A program made the position numbers and the translations under genes. Positions 23,760-34,996 of a stretch of 64,000 bases of DNA are shown one piece after another; position 1 is the stretch's first letter; the number at the start of each line of letters is the position of its first letter. The notes under the pieces are model-generated. The model was not told where the DNA came from. It searched no databases and saw nothing but the letters and a program-made list of their open reading frames with translations. Source of the stretch: Sabellastarte sp. h YS-2021 (taxonomy: Eukaryota > Annelida > Polychaeta > Sabellida > Sabellidae); contig OZ024929.1 of the NCBI GenBank assembly GCA_964017235.1, positions 68,171,603 to 68,235,602 of the forward strand, given 5' to 3'.

Positions 23760-24232
23760 CAAAGTTAAAGTTCACACCATGATGCACACCTACACCCCCT
23801 AACTAATGTCCCTACTAAGTGTCAACTTCCGACACCTTATATTTTCCAAGATATAGTCCAGACAAGATTTTTTAAGTCAAGGTCACTCTGGCAAGGTCAA
23901 ATCAAGGTCACACTATGACGTTGCACACCTACAACCCCCAACCAATATCCCTACCAAGTATCAACTTCCTACACCTTACGGTTTCTGAGATATAGCCCGG
24001 ACAAGATTTTATAGGTCAAGGTCACCATGGCAAGGTCAAAGGTCAAATCAAGGTCACACCATGATGTTGCACACCTACAACCCCTAAACAATGCCCATAC
24101 AAAGTATCAACTTCCTACACCTTACAGTTTCTGAGATACAGCCTGGACAAACTTTTTCCCACCGCCCGCACTCCCGCCCATCCAGACACCATGGGTGAAA
24201 GTACCCTGACAGCCCTTAAGCGCTGTGGGGTA
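23760..24232. mobile_element. Repeat-bearing element, ~140-bp units with terminal hairpin
   Basis: Three units (TCAAATCAAGGTCACAC.ATGA, TTGCACACCTACAACCCC, CTTCCTACACCTTACAGTTT). It ends in a hairpin formed by ACAGCCCTTAAGCGCTGT and an A run, a Helitron/Helentron-like 3' end. Confidence 0.65.
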
Positions 24233-24279
24233 AAAAAATAAACTATGTTCACAAATTTGAATCAACATGAAAGACCTAC

Positions 24280-24362
24280 ATTTTGTTTCACCAACAGACA
24301 GACATCATTGCCTTGAATGGATTTACCATATAAAGATGCACTGTCACTGATTTGTTCCACCA
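24280..24362 (-). CDS. AP3D1: AP3D1 exon (ear platform)
   Basis: 83 bp, acceptor ..tttacag, donor AAT|gtaggt. With one base from the previous exon it reads VVEQISDSASLYGKSIQGND then VCLLVKQN, matching human VVERVDSCASMYSRSIQGHHVCLLVKKG. Confidence 0.95.
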
Positions 24363-24489
24363 CTGTAAATAATACAAGATTAAAATTACGAAACACAATC
24401 TCAAAGCCTTCAAAACAAAAAGAAAGAAAACTAGACCTACGCATCGGAGAACCGATGTAAATTTGTATCCACCGAAAAGACAACTATTC

Positions 24490-25345
24490 AAAGCCAGTGA
24501 ACCATCGTTTGACCTGAAAGGAGGGGCCAAAGGTCAAATCTTACATCAGAAGATTCCCAGCCCATGATATCCTATAAGTTGGTTTCACATTGCAAACCTC
24601 TAGGATCAATAATATGCGATTTATAAGCCCTTTTAAGTTTGGCTGTCCTCGTTTGACCTTGAAGCAAGGGTTCAAGGTCAAATCTGAACATACCAGAAGA
24701 TTCCCAGCCCATGATTTCCTATAAGGTGGTTTCACATTGCAAACCTCTAGGACCAATAATAAGCAAGTTATAAGCACTTTAAAGTTTGGCTGTCCTCATT
24801 TGACCTTGAAGGAGGCTCCTAGGTCAAATCTGACCACATCAAAAGATTCAAAGCCCATGATTTCCTATAAGTTGGTTTCTAATTGCAAACCTCTAGGATC
24901 AATAATAAGCGAGTTATAAGCACTTTTCAGTTTTACTATCCTCATTTGTCCTTGAAGGAGGGGCCCAAGGTTAAATCTGACCACATCACAAGATTCCCAG
25001 CCCATGATTTCCTACAAGTTGGTTTCTAATTGCAAACCTCTAGGACCAATAATAAGCGAATTATAAGCACTTTTCAGTTTTGCTATCCTCGTTTGACGCT
25101 GAAGGAGGGGTCCATGGCACTTTTAAAGTCTGCTATGTGGGGTACTTTGGCACTCTGTGGATGACCTTGAATTAAGAGTTTCAAGGTTGTACAGGACATG
25201 TATATCTGTTATACATATCAACTATGAAGAGATTCAACCTTCTACCTATGAGAAACAGCCAGTAGAAAAAAGGTAGATAATTTTCAAAGAAGTGTAACGA
25301 ACGCTAAACCAAAGTACACACTGTATGCCTCCAGTGGATACAATG
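24490..25345 (+). repeat. Repeat D array in AP3D1 intron
   Basis: Four to five ~150-bp units (ATTCCCAGCCCATGATTTCC, CTCTAGGACCAATAATAAGC, TTTGACCTTGAAG.AGGGG), ending near CCAGTGGATACAATGAC, the same end as at 48270. Inverted relative to 1620-2510. Frames here are artefacts. Confidence 0.88.
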
Positions 25346-25534
25346 ACAAGTGGACACTTTGTTACAAAACTCATTAAAAATAACTCACAGAAAACTGCAT
25401 CAGTATTCATTTATTTTAATCACTGGTGGTAAGAATGACTCCTTAAAATCTTCCTACAATTTGTCAAACTTTACTTGGTAAAAATGACTACTGTTACAGA
25501 TTTGTCAAGATAAAAGGATTAAAATAATGCTCAC

Positions 25535-25659
25535 CACTGAAGTGGTTAATGAAGCAGACTTTTGCCAGTATTTGGGAAAACTCGCCGTCTGCTGCAGTGA
25601 TTTGTTGGCTGGCTTTTTCCTTCAGCTCCCCACTCTCAAGTAACTTTGTAAATGCATCA
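25535..25659 (-). CDS. AP3D1: AP3D1 exon (ear platform)
   Basis: 125 bp, acceptor ..gttgcag, donor gtgagc. After the split Gly codon it reads DAFTKLLESGELKEKASQQI.. to ..QILAKVCFINHFS, matching human SDAFAKLLESGDL..NLLAKICFHHHFS. Leaves phase 1. Confidence 0.96.
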
Positions 25660-25999
25660 CTGCAACAAACAACACTCTGCTTCAAGTGTTAACGCATTAA
25701 AATATTTTAAACTTCATATACAGAAAGATACACCGAAATACAATTTTTACTCTGAGAAAGATCGTGAAGCCACAATATCTATTGTTGGCTTAAATAATAT
25801 AGTATGACTTCAGGTAATAAAGTCACCCATTACAAAGACAATAAATTTCATTTTACATGTTTCAGAGCTTGTCAATCTATATTGGCATCTAAAAAAGAGC
25901 ATTTACTCCATTTACTGCATGTCATTTTATTATAGTCTGAATACAATGTCTAGTATAACAGCTATGCAGAGCGACTATGTGCTGAGTTTGTAATTATAC

Positions 26000-26085
26000 C
26001 CATTGCATGGCAGGCCGACCACAAAAGCACAGCACGGTAAGCTCAGTCTCACATCCATCTTTTCATGTGTGGATCCATCATCTTT
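26000..26085 (-). CDS. AP3D1: AP3D1 exon (ear)
   Basis: 86 bp, acceptor ..tcttgcag, donor GG|gtataa. It reads KDDGSTHEKMDVRLSLPCCA then FVVGLPCN plus a split Gly, matching NDEGATHEKLDFRLHFSCSS. The donor gtataa is non-optimal, but it alone keeps the frame with the next exon. Leaves phase 2. Confidence 0.93.
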
Positions 26086-26099
26086 CTGCAAGAGTAAAC

Positions 26100-26310
26100 T
26101 CAGAATTAGCATAACACAACTACAGGAAGTATACGGGTAGAGTAAACCAGTGCATGGAAAAGTAACCAGAAATATCACATTCAACTAAACAGGATAGGTC
26201 ACAATGGGCAGTATACAGATAGAGGAAAGCAATGCATGTTAAACATAACACTTGACTTACTCTATAGGCTACATCACAATGGCTAGTACACAGGTAGAAG
26301 AAACCAGATC
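26100..26310. repeat. ~85-bp diverged tandem repeat
   Basis: Two to three units with the block A.TATAC.G.TAGAG.AAACCAGTGCAT followed by a CATGTTAAACATAAC-like run. Similar words (GGCAGAGGAAACCAGTACAT) occur at 17500 and 17742. Confidence 0.5.
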
Positions 26311-26740
26311 ATACTAAATTTGCACCCAGTTCATGATTTCCTATAAATTGGTTTTACACCCCAAACCTTCAGGAAAACACTGAACACATTTTCCATGTGG
26401 TTTGCATCATAAAGGAGGGGACAAGTGCAAATTTGACCACATCAAAATATTCCTAGCCATTGATTTCCTAGCACTGTGTTTGGCATTCCAAATCCCCACA
26501 CCAATGATACATGAGATATAGGCACTTCAAAGTTTGGCAAAATCAGGGATGTGGCATACTCCACACCTTGGTGATGACCTTGAATGAAGAGCTTGAAGAT
26601 CAAATGTCTGCATGTTTGTACAGGATATGAGATTCACTCCACTACCTACAAGAACCAGCCAGTATAATATCAAATGACAAATTTGAAAGAAACACTTGGG
26701 GTGGGCAACTTTCTCAAAATGAGGCAAAATTCAGTCATTG
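26310..26740 (+). repeat. Old, diverged repeat D copies
   Basis: Recognisable pieces TTCATGATTTCCTATAAATT and CCAATGATACATGAGATATA; resembles 25130-25300. No gene. Confidence 0.6.
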
Positions 26741-27054
26741 GAAATTTTTTAAAGCTAGCTAGTCCAGTATTCCCTTGAGAAAGAAATTATATCTACGTGG
26801 AGCTGTGTGATGTGTATTAATACTATAATGTGGCACCGTATCCCTCCACACCTCACACACAACTGACATACAACCTTCTAATAACAAAGTACTAAAAGGA
26901 GAGGGAGGCTGAGCAAATTCAATGATTGTTCTGTAATTTATGAATCAAAATAATTCCCTTCATGATAGTATTGTACGTGTAAGCTGAGCAGTTTCAAATT
27001 TGGTGTGACAGTAGGTTTTTACAATTGGGGATGTTATTGCATGTACTGGTTTAC
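26740..27054 (-). other. AP3D1 intron sequence, nothing recognised
   Basis: Unique sequence up to the donor of the 27055-27195 exon. Confidence 0.5.
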
Positions 27055-27195
27055 CTGCAGCATGTAGGTGAGGGTACCTTTAACCTTCTGAGGCGTGGTG
27101 ACGGCTTCCACTGTGAAGGCAAACTGGCACTCATTCTGTGACTGGGGAGGCAGGGAGAAGGGGATCTTCACGCTGTCATGTGGACTCACACCAGG
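27055..27195 (-). CDS. AP3D1: AP3D1 exon (ear beta-sandwich, second part)
   Basis: 141 bp, 47 codons, acceptor ..tatttgcag, donor CAG|gtaaac, phase 0-0. It reads PGVSPHDSVKIPFSLPPQ.. to ..KVKGTLTYMLQ, matching human SSVHDGVPVPFQLPPG..KLKGTLSFIAK. The acceptor sits 16 bp from the outer end of E2, so the intron end is mostly mobile-element sequence. Confidence 0.97.
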
Positions 27196-27256
27196 CTGCA
27201 AATAGTTCATCAAATTGCAAATTTAATAGGTAAATTAAATTTTTATAAGTTAATAC

Positions 27257-27430
27257 CCTATCCAATGGACAATAGCTTATCCGGTCGGCGCAGACCGGCC
27301 CGCCAAACGTCAGAAAAAGACGTCCTGTGTTTCCACCGGCTAGGCCGGTCCAGTGCTGTGCACTCGCCAGATGGCGTGTGGTACTTCCTTCCTGTCTAGA
27401 CAGCGTGACGTCATAGTATCTTTTTCGTTG
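27257..27430. repeat. E2 3' inverted terminal repeat
   Basis: 174 bp, inverted copy of 33419-33592 with about 3 mismatches. Starts CCTATCCAATGGACAATAGC. Preceded by a 45-bp outer extension (27212-27256) that pairs with the ICR. Confidence 0.92.
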
Positions 27431-27488
27431 TCTAAACCTATTAGACCCCTAATAAGCTGATAGCGGGGTCGGTGGGAGGGTCTTGTGT

Positions 27489-27590
27489 GTCCATTGGATA
27501 GGGTATTAACTTATAAAAATTTAATTTACCTATTAAATTTGCAATTTTATTGCGTTAATACATCCTATCCAATGGACAATAGCTGAATAA
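27489..27590. repeat. E2 internal complementary region (ICR)
   Basis: The left 59 bp (27489-27547) are the exact inverse of the outer 3' end 27212-27270. The right part (about 27543-27582) is the inverse of the outer 5' end (to 33607). The ICR is therefore the two element ends fused head to head, the splint for circle formation in the DIRS-1 model. Confidence 0.88.
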
Positions 27591-27989
27591 CTACCGCTTG
27601 GTCGGCGGGTAAGCTATTAGGGACTAAAAACCCTTAGTGAACCCATACTAGAACTAATGCAAAATTCCTTTCTTAGCCTGGGTAGACCCTGAAGTCGCTG
27701 ACCCTTAAGGCTATGGTCGAATATCATCATCCGGCTATCCGGACACAAGCCGTCAGAGTCGACCTTGCCCCACCCCCCCACCCCCCCCCACCCCCCACCC
27801 CCCCTTTTTTTACAGACCTGCTCTGAGGTAGGGGAAGAGAGGGATGAGTTCAGTCCCATAGAAGTAAACCTCCCGGAGGAAGTACGTCCAGATTTTTTTT
27901 TTTTTTTTTACTTAACTATGTGTGCATATATACAAAATGTACAACTAAAGCTATGTACAAATCTCCTCTAGCTAGTTGTCTGTTGGTGG

Positions 27990-29040
27990 ACCTGCTGAGC
28001 AGCCACAACAGGACCCAGATGGTATAGCTCAGAATCAGCCCAAGCCACATCCTTCAGGTAAAATTGCGTGAAGGTATTATGAGACTTCCAGTGGCAGGCT
28101 GATAGGATCTGTTCTAAGGAGACTCCCGACTGGAATCCCTTAGAAGCAGCAAAGGCCCTGACATCGTGAGCTTTTACTTGATGTTAAGTGTGGGCCTGGT
28201 GATCAGAGAGCTCATAGCATAGGATCACAGTTTGCTTGATCCATGAGGAGATAGTGGCAGGGGAGATGTCCTTGTCGAAACTCTTCTTGAAGGAGAAAAA
28301 AACTAATTCCTTGCCCTGCCTGATGTCTGAAGTCCTGTCCAAATAATAGCGTAGAGCTCTAACCGGACAAAGGGATCTGTCAGACTTGAGGGATCTATCC
28401 AGAGTAGGAGCCAGGGCTGGTATGACCACTGGGGCTACACTCTCGGGACCCTCCTTTGCCAGCTGGTTCTTGGAGAGAAAGCTGGGAGATGGAAACAGAG
28501 ACACCTTAGACCAGTCTGACTGGTGCCGGATGTTCTTGTTTTGCCATGCATGAATCTCACTCCTTCTCTTGCCGGAACCCAGGGCTAAAAGGAAGACAGT
28601 CTTGAAGGTAAGATGCTTCTCTAAGAGGTTCGAAAGGAGCCTTCGTCAGCTGGTGTAGAACCAGGGAGAGGTTCCAGGAGGGTATACCCCTCCGCCCTTT
28701 GGGCCTGTCTCTATGGAAGCTATCCAAGAGATGGGTGAGATTGTCATCCTTGCTGATATTGAGGGTTACATTACCCAGTTTATCTGCTATGGCCGATCTG
28801 TAACCATCTATGGTGCTTGGCTGTAAGTTTTTGACATCGAAGAGGTAAAGTAGGAAGTCAGCCACTGACTTTAAAGGTGGAGATTTGAAGTCCACCTTAT
28901 TAGAGACGCACCATTTTGTAAAAATGGCCCACTTTGCCTCATAGACTGATCTGGTTGATTTTCTTTGAGGTGCCTCAATTCGTGCTGCCACTGCCTCAGA
29001 GAAGCCCTGCTCCTTGATTGCTGTGATTCTAGGAGCCATG
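27990..29040 (-). pseudogene. E2 tyrosine recombinase region
   Basis: N-terminal core-binding part FSEAVAARIEAPQRKSTRSV.., then the catalytic part with PVRALRYYLDRTSD and SWIKQTVILCYELSD as in E1. Same position between RT and ICR as in E1 and E3. Broken. Confidence 0.82.
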
Positions 29041-29049
29041 CGTGGAGAG

Positions 29050-31000
29050 ATTCAGATTGGTCAGATTTCTGTGAGGGATCTGATTGAAGGGCTGTGTCAG
29101 AAGGTGTGGCACGTTGGGAAGACTCAATGGGATTTGGCTGGACATGTCCACCAGGTCCCAAAACCAAGGCATGTTGGGCCATCCGGGAGCAATCAGAATT
29201 GCCTGGAGAGTTCAGTAACTTTTCCACTACTTTGCCCAAGATGGCTACCGGTGGGAAGGCGTAAGCATCCAAGTTCTCCCAGGGCATGCTGAGTGCATCG
29301 ACTGCAATAGCTAAGGGGTCCGGCACCGGAGACACAAACTGAGGCAGTTTGTTGTTGAACCTCGTGGCAAAGAGGTCCACCTGAGGTCGGTGCCACCGGA
29401 AGCATATAGCCTGGAAGGTTTCTGTGTGGAGAGACCATTCCGTCTGAATTGTCTGGCCCAGTCTGGATAGCTTGTCCGCTACCACACTGAGTCGGCCCGG
29501 GATGTGACGGGCTCTGAGGGTTACTTGGTTTGTTGTACACCAAGTCAAAATTCTCAACAGAAGGGCACACAGGGGACCCAACCTCATACCACCTTCTTTG
29601 TTTATGTAAGACACTACTGTAGTGTTGTCTGTGGCCACCAGTACTATCTTGCTGGAACAGAGGTTCTGAAACTCTCTTAGTGCCAGAAAAACTGCTTTCA
29701 ACTCTAGGTAATTGATGTGCAATTTGCTTTCCGGTAGAGACCACACGCCTCTGGCTGTGTGTTCTTCTAAGTGAGCGCCCCACCCTTCTTTTGATGCGTC
29801 TGTAAAGATCTGCAGAGCATGGTTTAGTGGGTGTAAAGGCTGTCCTTGTAACACATTGTTTTCCTCCAACCACCATGCTAGATGTGGATGTAGAGAAGCG
29901 GGTATTGGAATTACTTTTTCTAATGATTCCGGTACCCTCCAGTTGTTTTTGAGGTGCCATTGAACGGGCCTCATGACTGTGTAGACGGCCTAGATAGACT
30001 TGCTTTTCTGTGGTCGTTAAGAGACCTATCAAGGACATGAACTGACGGACCGGACAGGTCGGTCGGGCTAAGATAGCTTGAATCTTTGTTCTGAGAGCCT
30101 GCCAACGGTCTGGTGTGGGTCTGACCCGGCCGGCTTCGAGGTCGAACTGGTAACCTACAAAGTCGAAGACTTGTTTTGGTTCCAGCTCTGATTTCTCCAT
30201 GTTGACTAACCAACCTAGGTCCTGGCATATTTTCAGTAGATTTCTGGTATACTGGAGACAGACTGGGTGGGACTTGGCCCTCACCAACCAGTCGTCTAGG
30301 TACTGGTGGATTCTTATACCCCTGTGCATGGCCATTAACTTCACTTCCTTGGCTATGACCGTGAATTCCATAGGAGCTGTGGACAGACCAAAAGGAAGGG
30401 CCTTGAATTGGTATGTCTGCCCCTGGACGTGAAATCTCAGATATTTTCTGGATTGTTCCTGTATCGGTACGTGGAAATAGGCGTCCGTGAAGTCTATTGA
30501 GGTGACACATTCCCCTTGCTGAAGGGAAGTTCTGATGGTTTCTGGTGTTCCCATCTTGAACTTCTCCACTTTTAGAAAGGGATTCAGATTGCTCAAATCT
30601 AGGATGGGCCTCCATTTGTTGTTGGGTTTGGGTACCAAGAAGAGCCTGTTGAAAAATCCCAGAGATTCTGGGTTTTTTATCGGTTCCACCGCATTTTTGG
30701 AAATAAGCTGATGCAAAGCCTCCGACAGGTAGCTGTTCCTGTGGTGGTTCACATAACGGCTTATGACCGTTGGGTGCCTTGATAGGAGAGGCCTGTTTTG
30801 GAATGGGAGGATGTAACCCGACCTTAAGACCCGGACAATTTTGTGACTGGCCCCTAGGTCCAACCAAACCTGCCAGAAACTCTGAAGTCTGGCCCCCACA
30901 GGAGGGTTTGTTACAACATTTTTGACATTTCCCACAGGTTTGACATAAGACGATGGAGTGACACAAGAAGCAAGTTTCACAGATTTTATTTTGTAATTTT
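29050..31000 (-). pseudogene. E2 reverse transcriptase-RNase H-methyltransferase-like region
   Basis: RT motifs SIDFTDAYFHVPIQEQ, ALPFGLSTAPMEF and YLDDWLVRA; RNase H motifs FTDASKEGWGAHLEEH and VATDNTTVVSYINKEGG; the downstream block VDLFATRFNNKLPQFVSPVP. Parts lie in the standard DIRS order. Broken. Confidence 0.88.
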
Positions 31001-31167
31001 TCTGAGAAAGACAAACTGCTGCCCCGGGACTTATTTCTTTCTTTTGCGAATGCCCGGGCGCAGTAGGAACACAAGGTACAACATTTAAGTTTACAAAAGT
31101 GTCTGTTTGTCTCTGTAAGGTGCTCCCGGCCAGCAGTCCTGTTGTCAAACTGTTTACATAATAACTG

Positions 31168-33264
31168 TCATTTGTAAGACTGCTGGCCCTTGGCCGGTCT
31201 TGAGGAGTAGTAGGAGGCCTTGCCCTTATGCTTCTTGCCCTGTCCACGCTGGCCAATGTTCTTCCATGCTGGTCGTTCCTGTTTCATATTATCTCCACGC
31301 TTTTCAGGACGTTCATAAGGGTGGAAACGACCTTTCTTTCCCGAATGAAGCTGACCTTTGCTTTCAAAAGCGGCAATATCTTGTTCAGCTTGTCTGAGGG
31401 CTTCATCAGGGAAGAGCATTGGAGTGTGGAGAGGTGCAGTCCTCAGGGAAGCCAAAGTGTCAGGTTTGATGCCCGTTTTAAGATGTGACAGATACGAATC
31501 TCTACGGACCAAGGTCGTATTGGCCACCGACACAAAAACAAAGTCACTCAAATGTTCTAGGGTCTTTGCCATGGCCTGAGTGATGCTGGCGTTAAAGTTC
31601 AATAGAAACTGAAGTTCGTCCGCTGCATCAGCTGTTTTGGAAGAAGACTTCCCTTTGGCCATCTCTGCCTTGATAGTTTTCAACTGTCCCTTCATATTAT
31701 CCTGGACTCTGTACAAACACCTATTGAATCCAGCCGCCTTATTACATATAGTAGAGGCTTCCCTTGCCGATTTCTCCCAACGCCTGAGATTGTCCTGAGA
31801 AATCTGTCGGAAAGCTGGGGGTGTTGAAGAGATACCTGCTGCTTTGGCAATACGACTGTATGTGCTGTTGATCTTTGAGACGTCGGTATTCCAGGAAGTA
31901 ACAGCCTTCTCAGCACCAGTGTCACTCTTCTGCTGGCCGGATACAAAGCCGTACCATTTCGCTTGGGAACGGGCAGGCTTAATAAATTGATCTTTTAACA
32001 GTCCCCCTGCCTCAGAACTGCGTGAAGGGTAGCCCTCCACCAGTGTCAGATTGAGTTTGCCCATCTTCTTGCACAACCACTCGTCGGTTGGCATTTTAAC
32101 TGAGACCTTTCCTGCGGGTTGAGACTGAGGTCCAGCGAAGGGGTTGTCATCCGATGCAGTGGCCGTTGTATCCATATCAGGAATATGGGACCAGCCCATA
32201 TATGACCTGATCCCTCTCATGGTCTCTCTATAATTCTGATCCTCCGAGAGGGTTTGGTCGGGGTCAGTAGAGGTAGCATCTGGGTCCTGGTCGGACAACT
32301 CACCTTCTTCGACAAAAATGTCTACTGGAGGTTGGTCGGAGAAATCTGAGTCAGAATCTGTATCCATAGCCGGTGGGCTCTGTAGGCCGGCCGGTGTAGG
32401 AGACGACCTGCTGGTGACCTGCTGAGAAGAGAGTGGGTCGGTACCAGGCAGATCTGAAGGTCGGTCGGTGGTCAATTTCTGCCTGTGCGACTTGCTGGTC
32501 GACTGAGCTCTAGGGACAGTCTGAGATACACCATGCAAATCTGAAGATGGGTGCTTACTATCAGAAGATGAAGAGCGCGACTTGTCGGTAGCCTGACTAT
32601 GTGGGGAATAACGGCCACCAGCCAAATCTGAAGACTGAGCAGTTGCCGGTCTGATGAATGGTTCAGTGGACTTGGCAATGCCAGCCGGAGCTGTAGCAGT
32701 AGGAGTCACTTTAACTGTTGAAAAGGTCGGTTCCTTATCCATAGTCTTTGCAAGTAAGATAGCCTCTAGTCTATTAAACCTATCCGACCATTTCTGGTCG
32801 AGCTCGTCAATCCTTGCGTCAGCTGAGGATCTGTGAGTAGTAGGCGACTTAGCCGGCTTCTCTGAAGACGTAGAAGATTTAGAAGCAGTTTTCTTGTCAG
32901 AAGACGATGATTTCTTCTTCTTGGCAGAGGAACTCGAACCAGGGGACTGTACCATCCCCTGGCCGTCCACAGCCCCCACTACCGTCACAGAGGACGGGTG
33001 AATGAGGGTGGAACTGTCGGAGTCCTTGGTGGGAGTATCTGAAGCTTTCTTTAAATCACGTTTCTCTTTCTTTAAACGATAACTGGGGGTAGACAACTGA
33101 ACACGTTGTTCCTCAGTCAAAGAATTATAAGCCTGGCAATCATTATTGGTAATGCAAGGGTCCGTGCCTTTACCCTTCTCTCTGCAGCGTGCGCAGAAAC
33201 AATGGCTGTCAAAACTTGCCATGATGTGGCCACAGCTACCATGTTTCTGGCCCGGAGAAGACAT
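31168..33264 (-). pseudogene. E2 gag-like ORF
   Basis: About 700 residues open. I start it at MSSPGQKHGSCGHIMASF because E1 begins with the same MSSPGQK. A Cys/His cluster (CFCARCREKGKGTDPC) is followed by a very Ser-rich middle (SSSAKKKKSSSSDKK) and the block YRETMRGIRSYMGWSHIPDM shared with E1. The C-terminus is basic (KGKASYYSSRPAKGQQSYK), suiting nucleic-acid binding. Gag-like by position; the frame is open, although the element as a whole is broken. Confidence 0.8.
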
Positions 33265-33418
33265 AATGATCTGATGGCAGTAAAATAATAAGTTCAAAAC
33301 GTTCTATATACTCCCAGAATAATGTTGATACAAGTTTATAAAACAATTCTCACCAATAACTATGAAAATCTGAAGTTAAAGTTCTGTTGAAAATATTCCG
33401 TGTACATAAGCATGCGCC

Positions 33419-33592
33419 AAACGAAAAAGAGGCTATGACGTCACGCTGTCTAGACAGGAAGGAAGTACCACACGCCATCTGGCGAGTGCACAGCACTGGA
33501 CCGGCCTAGCCGGTGGAAACACAGGACGTCTTTTTCTGACGTTTGGCGGGCCGGTCTGCGCCGACTGGATAAGCTATTGTCCATTGGATAGG
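33419..33592. repeat. E2 5' inverted terminal repeat
   Basis: Inverted partner of 27257-27430. It contains TGACGTCA-like sequence and, by family analogy, probably the promoter of the element. The outer tip runs on to about 33607 (GTATTAACGCAAT), which pairs with the ICR. Confidence 0.9.
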
Positions 33593-33771
33593 ATGTATTA
33601 ACGCAATCACATAGCATTTAACATTTGAAACTGGACCAAAAATGATAAAAGATTGTGGAACAGTTGTGTGGCACCTGAATCATAGTATAAGGATACCGAT
33701 ACACTGATACAATACCAGAAAAGTGACTTGCAGCATCAGACCAGACCAAGTGAATGAGTGTGGCTACTTAC

Positions 33772-33909
33772 CCCTCGCACAAGCTTTGTATTGAAAGAAT
33801 CCACCACATTGAATTCCAGCTGCTTGATGGTTTGTGAGGTGAGGTTGTGGAACATCACTGTCAGCAGGATGCTGTTACTGTGCTGCAGATTCACCCGGCT
33901 CTCGTACAC
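33772..33909 (-). CDS. AP3D1: AP3D1 exon (ear beta-sandwich, first part)
   Basis: 138 bp, 46 codons, acceptor ..ctgcag, donor GGG|gtaagt, phase 0-0. It reads VYESRVNLQHSNSILLTVMF.. to ..SFNTKLVRG, matching the human run from DSQVTVAIVLENRS to LDSLNARMARP. The next intron contains E2. Confidence 0.95.
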
Positions 33910-34317
33910 CTGCAGTACAGTGACAGAAAACATGGACAGAGTGACATACACAAACACATATAGCCCCTGTACACAGAGGTAAGAACAGATTAGTTGTACA
34001 AGTTCAGTGATTAATATTCTACTCTTCTCAAAAGTGATTATGGCTCAGTGGCAAGACTTCTCTTTATGAATCAGAAGTCGAGTTATGTTTTGTCAGTTTT
34101 CCCGCCTTTTACAGGATGAGTTGTAGCAGCTGTCTGAGTTAAAGACTGTGGAGGTCATACAATTAATCTTAAAAGTGGACCTGGGGTACAAAATATATAA
34201 AAGATTGCACTCTGTACAGAAAATCAATGGATATGTCTCAGTTACATGAAGACATTTACTTTGCATGCTTTTTACTCTGACATTTCTCTTACTCACACAC
34301 AGGTTTTCAGCACTCAC

Positions 34318-34365
34318 CAGTTTTAAGTGACTATTCTGACCCAGTGCTCTGTGAAGAAGTGCAGG
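34318..34365 (-). CDS. AP3D1: AP3D1 micro-exon at the start of the ear
   Basis: Only 48 bp (16 codons): PALLHRALGQNSHLKL, acceptor ..tcttgcag, donor CTG|gtgagt, phase 0-0. It corresponds to human SLLAENSYVKM. It lies between the E4-bearing intron and a 408-bp intron. Confidence 0.88.
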
Positions 34366-34667
34366 CTGCAAGAAAATAAACCAAAATTGTTAATTTCACT
34401 GTTTTGTTTAACTTATCTTCAACAAATTAAACCAATCTATCAGCTTATAACAAAAACAGACTGTCGGTGTATTACACAGACTATTTCAAAATTGAAGCAA
34501 ACCAGAAGTTACAGGCAACCTGTGGTTATTTACACAAATAGCACAAATCTTTGTATTATTTTTTACATAAATAACAAATGGTTATTTGCAGAGGGTTTCA
34601 AAATTTTAAACATAAATAAGAAATTGTAACAAATTTTATTGTAATTTAACTTTTTACAAGTTAAATA

Positions 34668-34848
34668 CTTACCTTATCCTCACAAGTGCTTGGTTTGGTT
34701 TTGTGGAGCAAAACGTATCGACCGACAAGAATTTTTTAAGGAATATTCTTGTCACAAGTGGTGACCCCTTTGTCTGCGCATGTCCGCGCTTGCGCAGTAG
34801 TCGTTGTCGACAGACGATTGTCGAGAGTTCTTCATTGTATTTTTGGTC
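34668..34848. repeat. E4 3' inverted terminal repeat
   Basis: 181 bp, inverse of 39838-40018 with one mismatch. Starts CTTACCTTATCCTCACAAGT. A short chance ORF occurs in both ITR copies and has no coding meaning. Confidence 0.92.
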
Positions 34849-34890
34849 CCCAGCAAAACAAATTATGCGGGGAGGTAGGGTGGGTTTATC

Positions 34891-34996
34891 CTTGTGAGGA
34901 TAAGGTAAGTATTTAACTTGTAAAAAGTTAAATTACAATAAAATTTGTTACATTTTATTGCGTAAAATAGCCTTACCTTATCCTCACAAGTGCTTG
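34891..34996. repeat. E4 internal complementary region
   Basis: The left half is the inverse of the outer 3' end (about 34626 onward). The right half (..TTGCGTAAAATAGCCTTACC..) is the inverse of the outer 5' end (to 40037). Same plan as E2 and E3. Confidence 0.88.

Larger units (their letters stand above)
27212..33607 (-). mobile_element. E2: DIRS-like retrotransposon inside an AP3D1 intron, near-complete but broken
   Basis: 6.4 kb. 5' ITR 33419-33592, gag-like region, RT-RNase H-MT region, tyrosine recombinase, internal complementary region (ICR) 27489-27590, 3' ITR 27257-27430, and an outer extension to 27212. Same clade as E1. The ITRs differ at about 3 of 174 positions, so insertion looks fairly recent; the coding part has a few breaks. 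It is in sense with AP3D1, and its 3' end lies 16 bp from the acceptor of the next exon. Confidence 0.93.

Noticed and set aside
27217-27542. Separate mini-element with 54-bp inverted ends next to E2
   Set aside because: The same arrangement occurs at E3 and E4 and matches the DIRS 3' ITR plus ICR, so it is part of E2.
34703-34897. Small ORF shared by 34703-34897 and 39498-39983
   Set aside because: It is the same inverted terminal repeat of E4 read twice, not a conserved protein.
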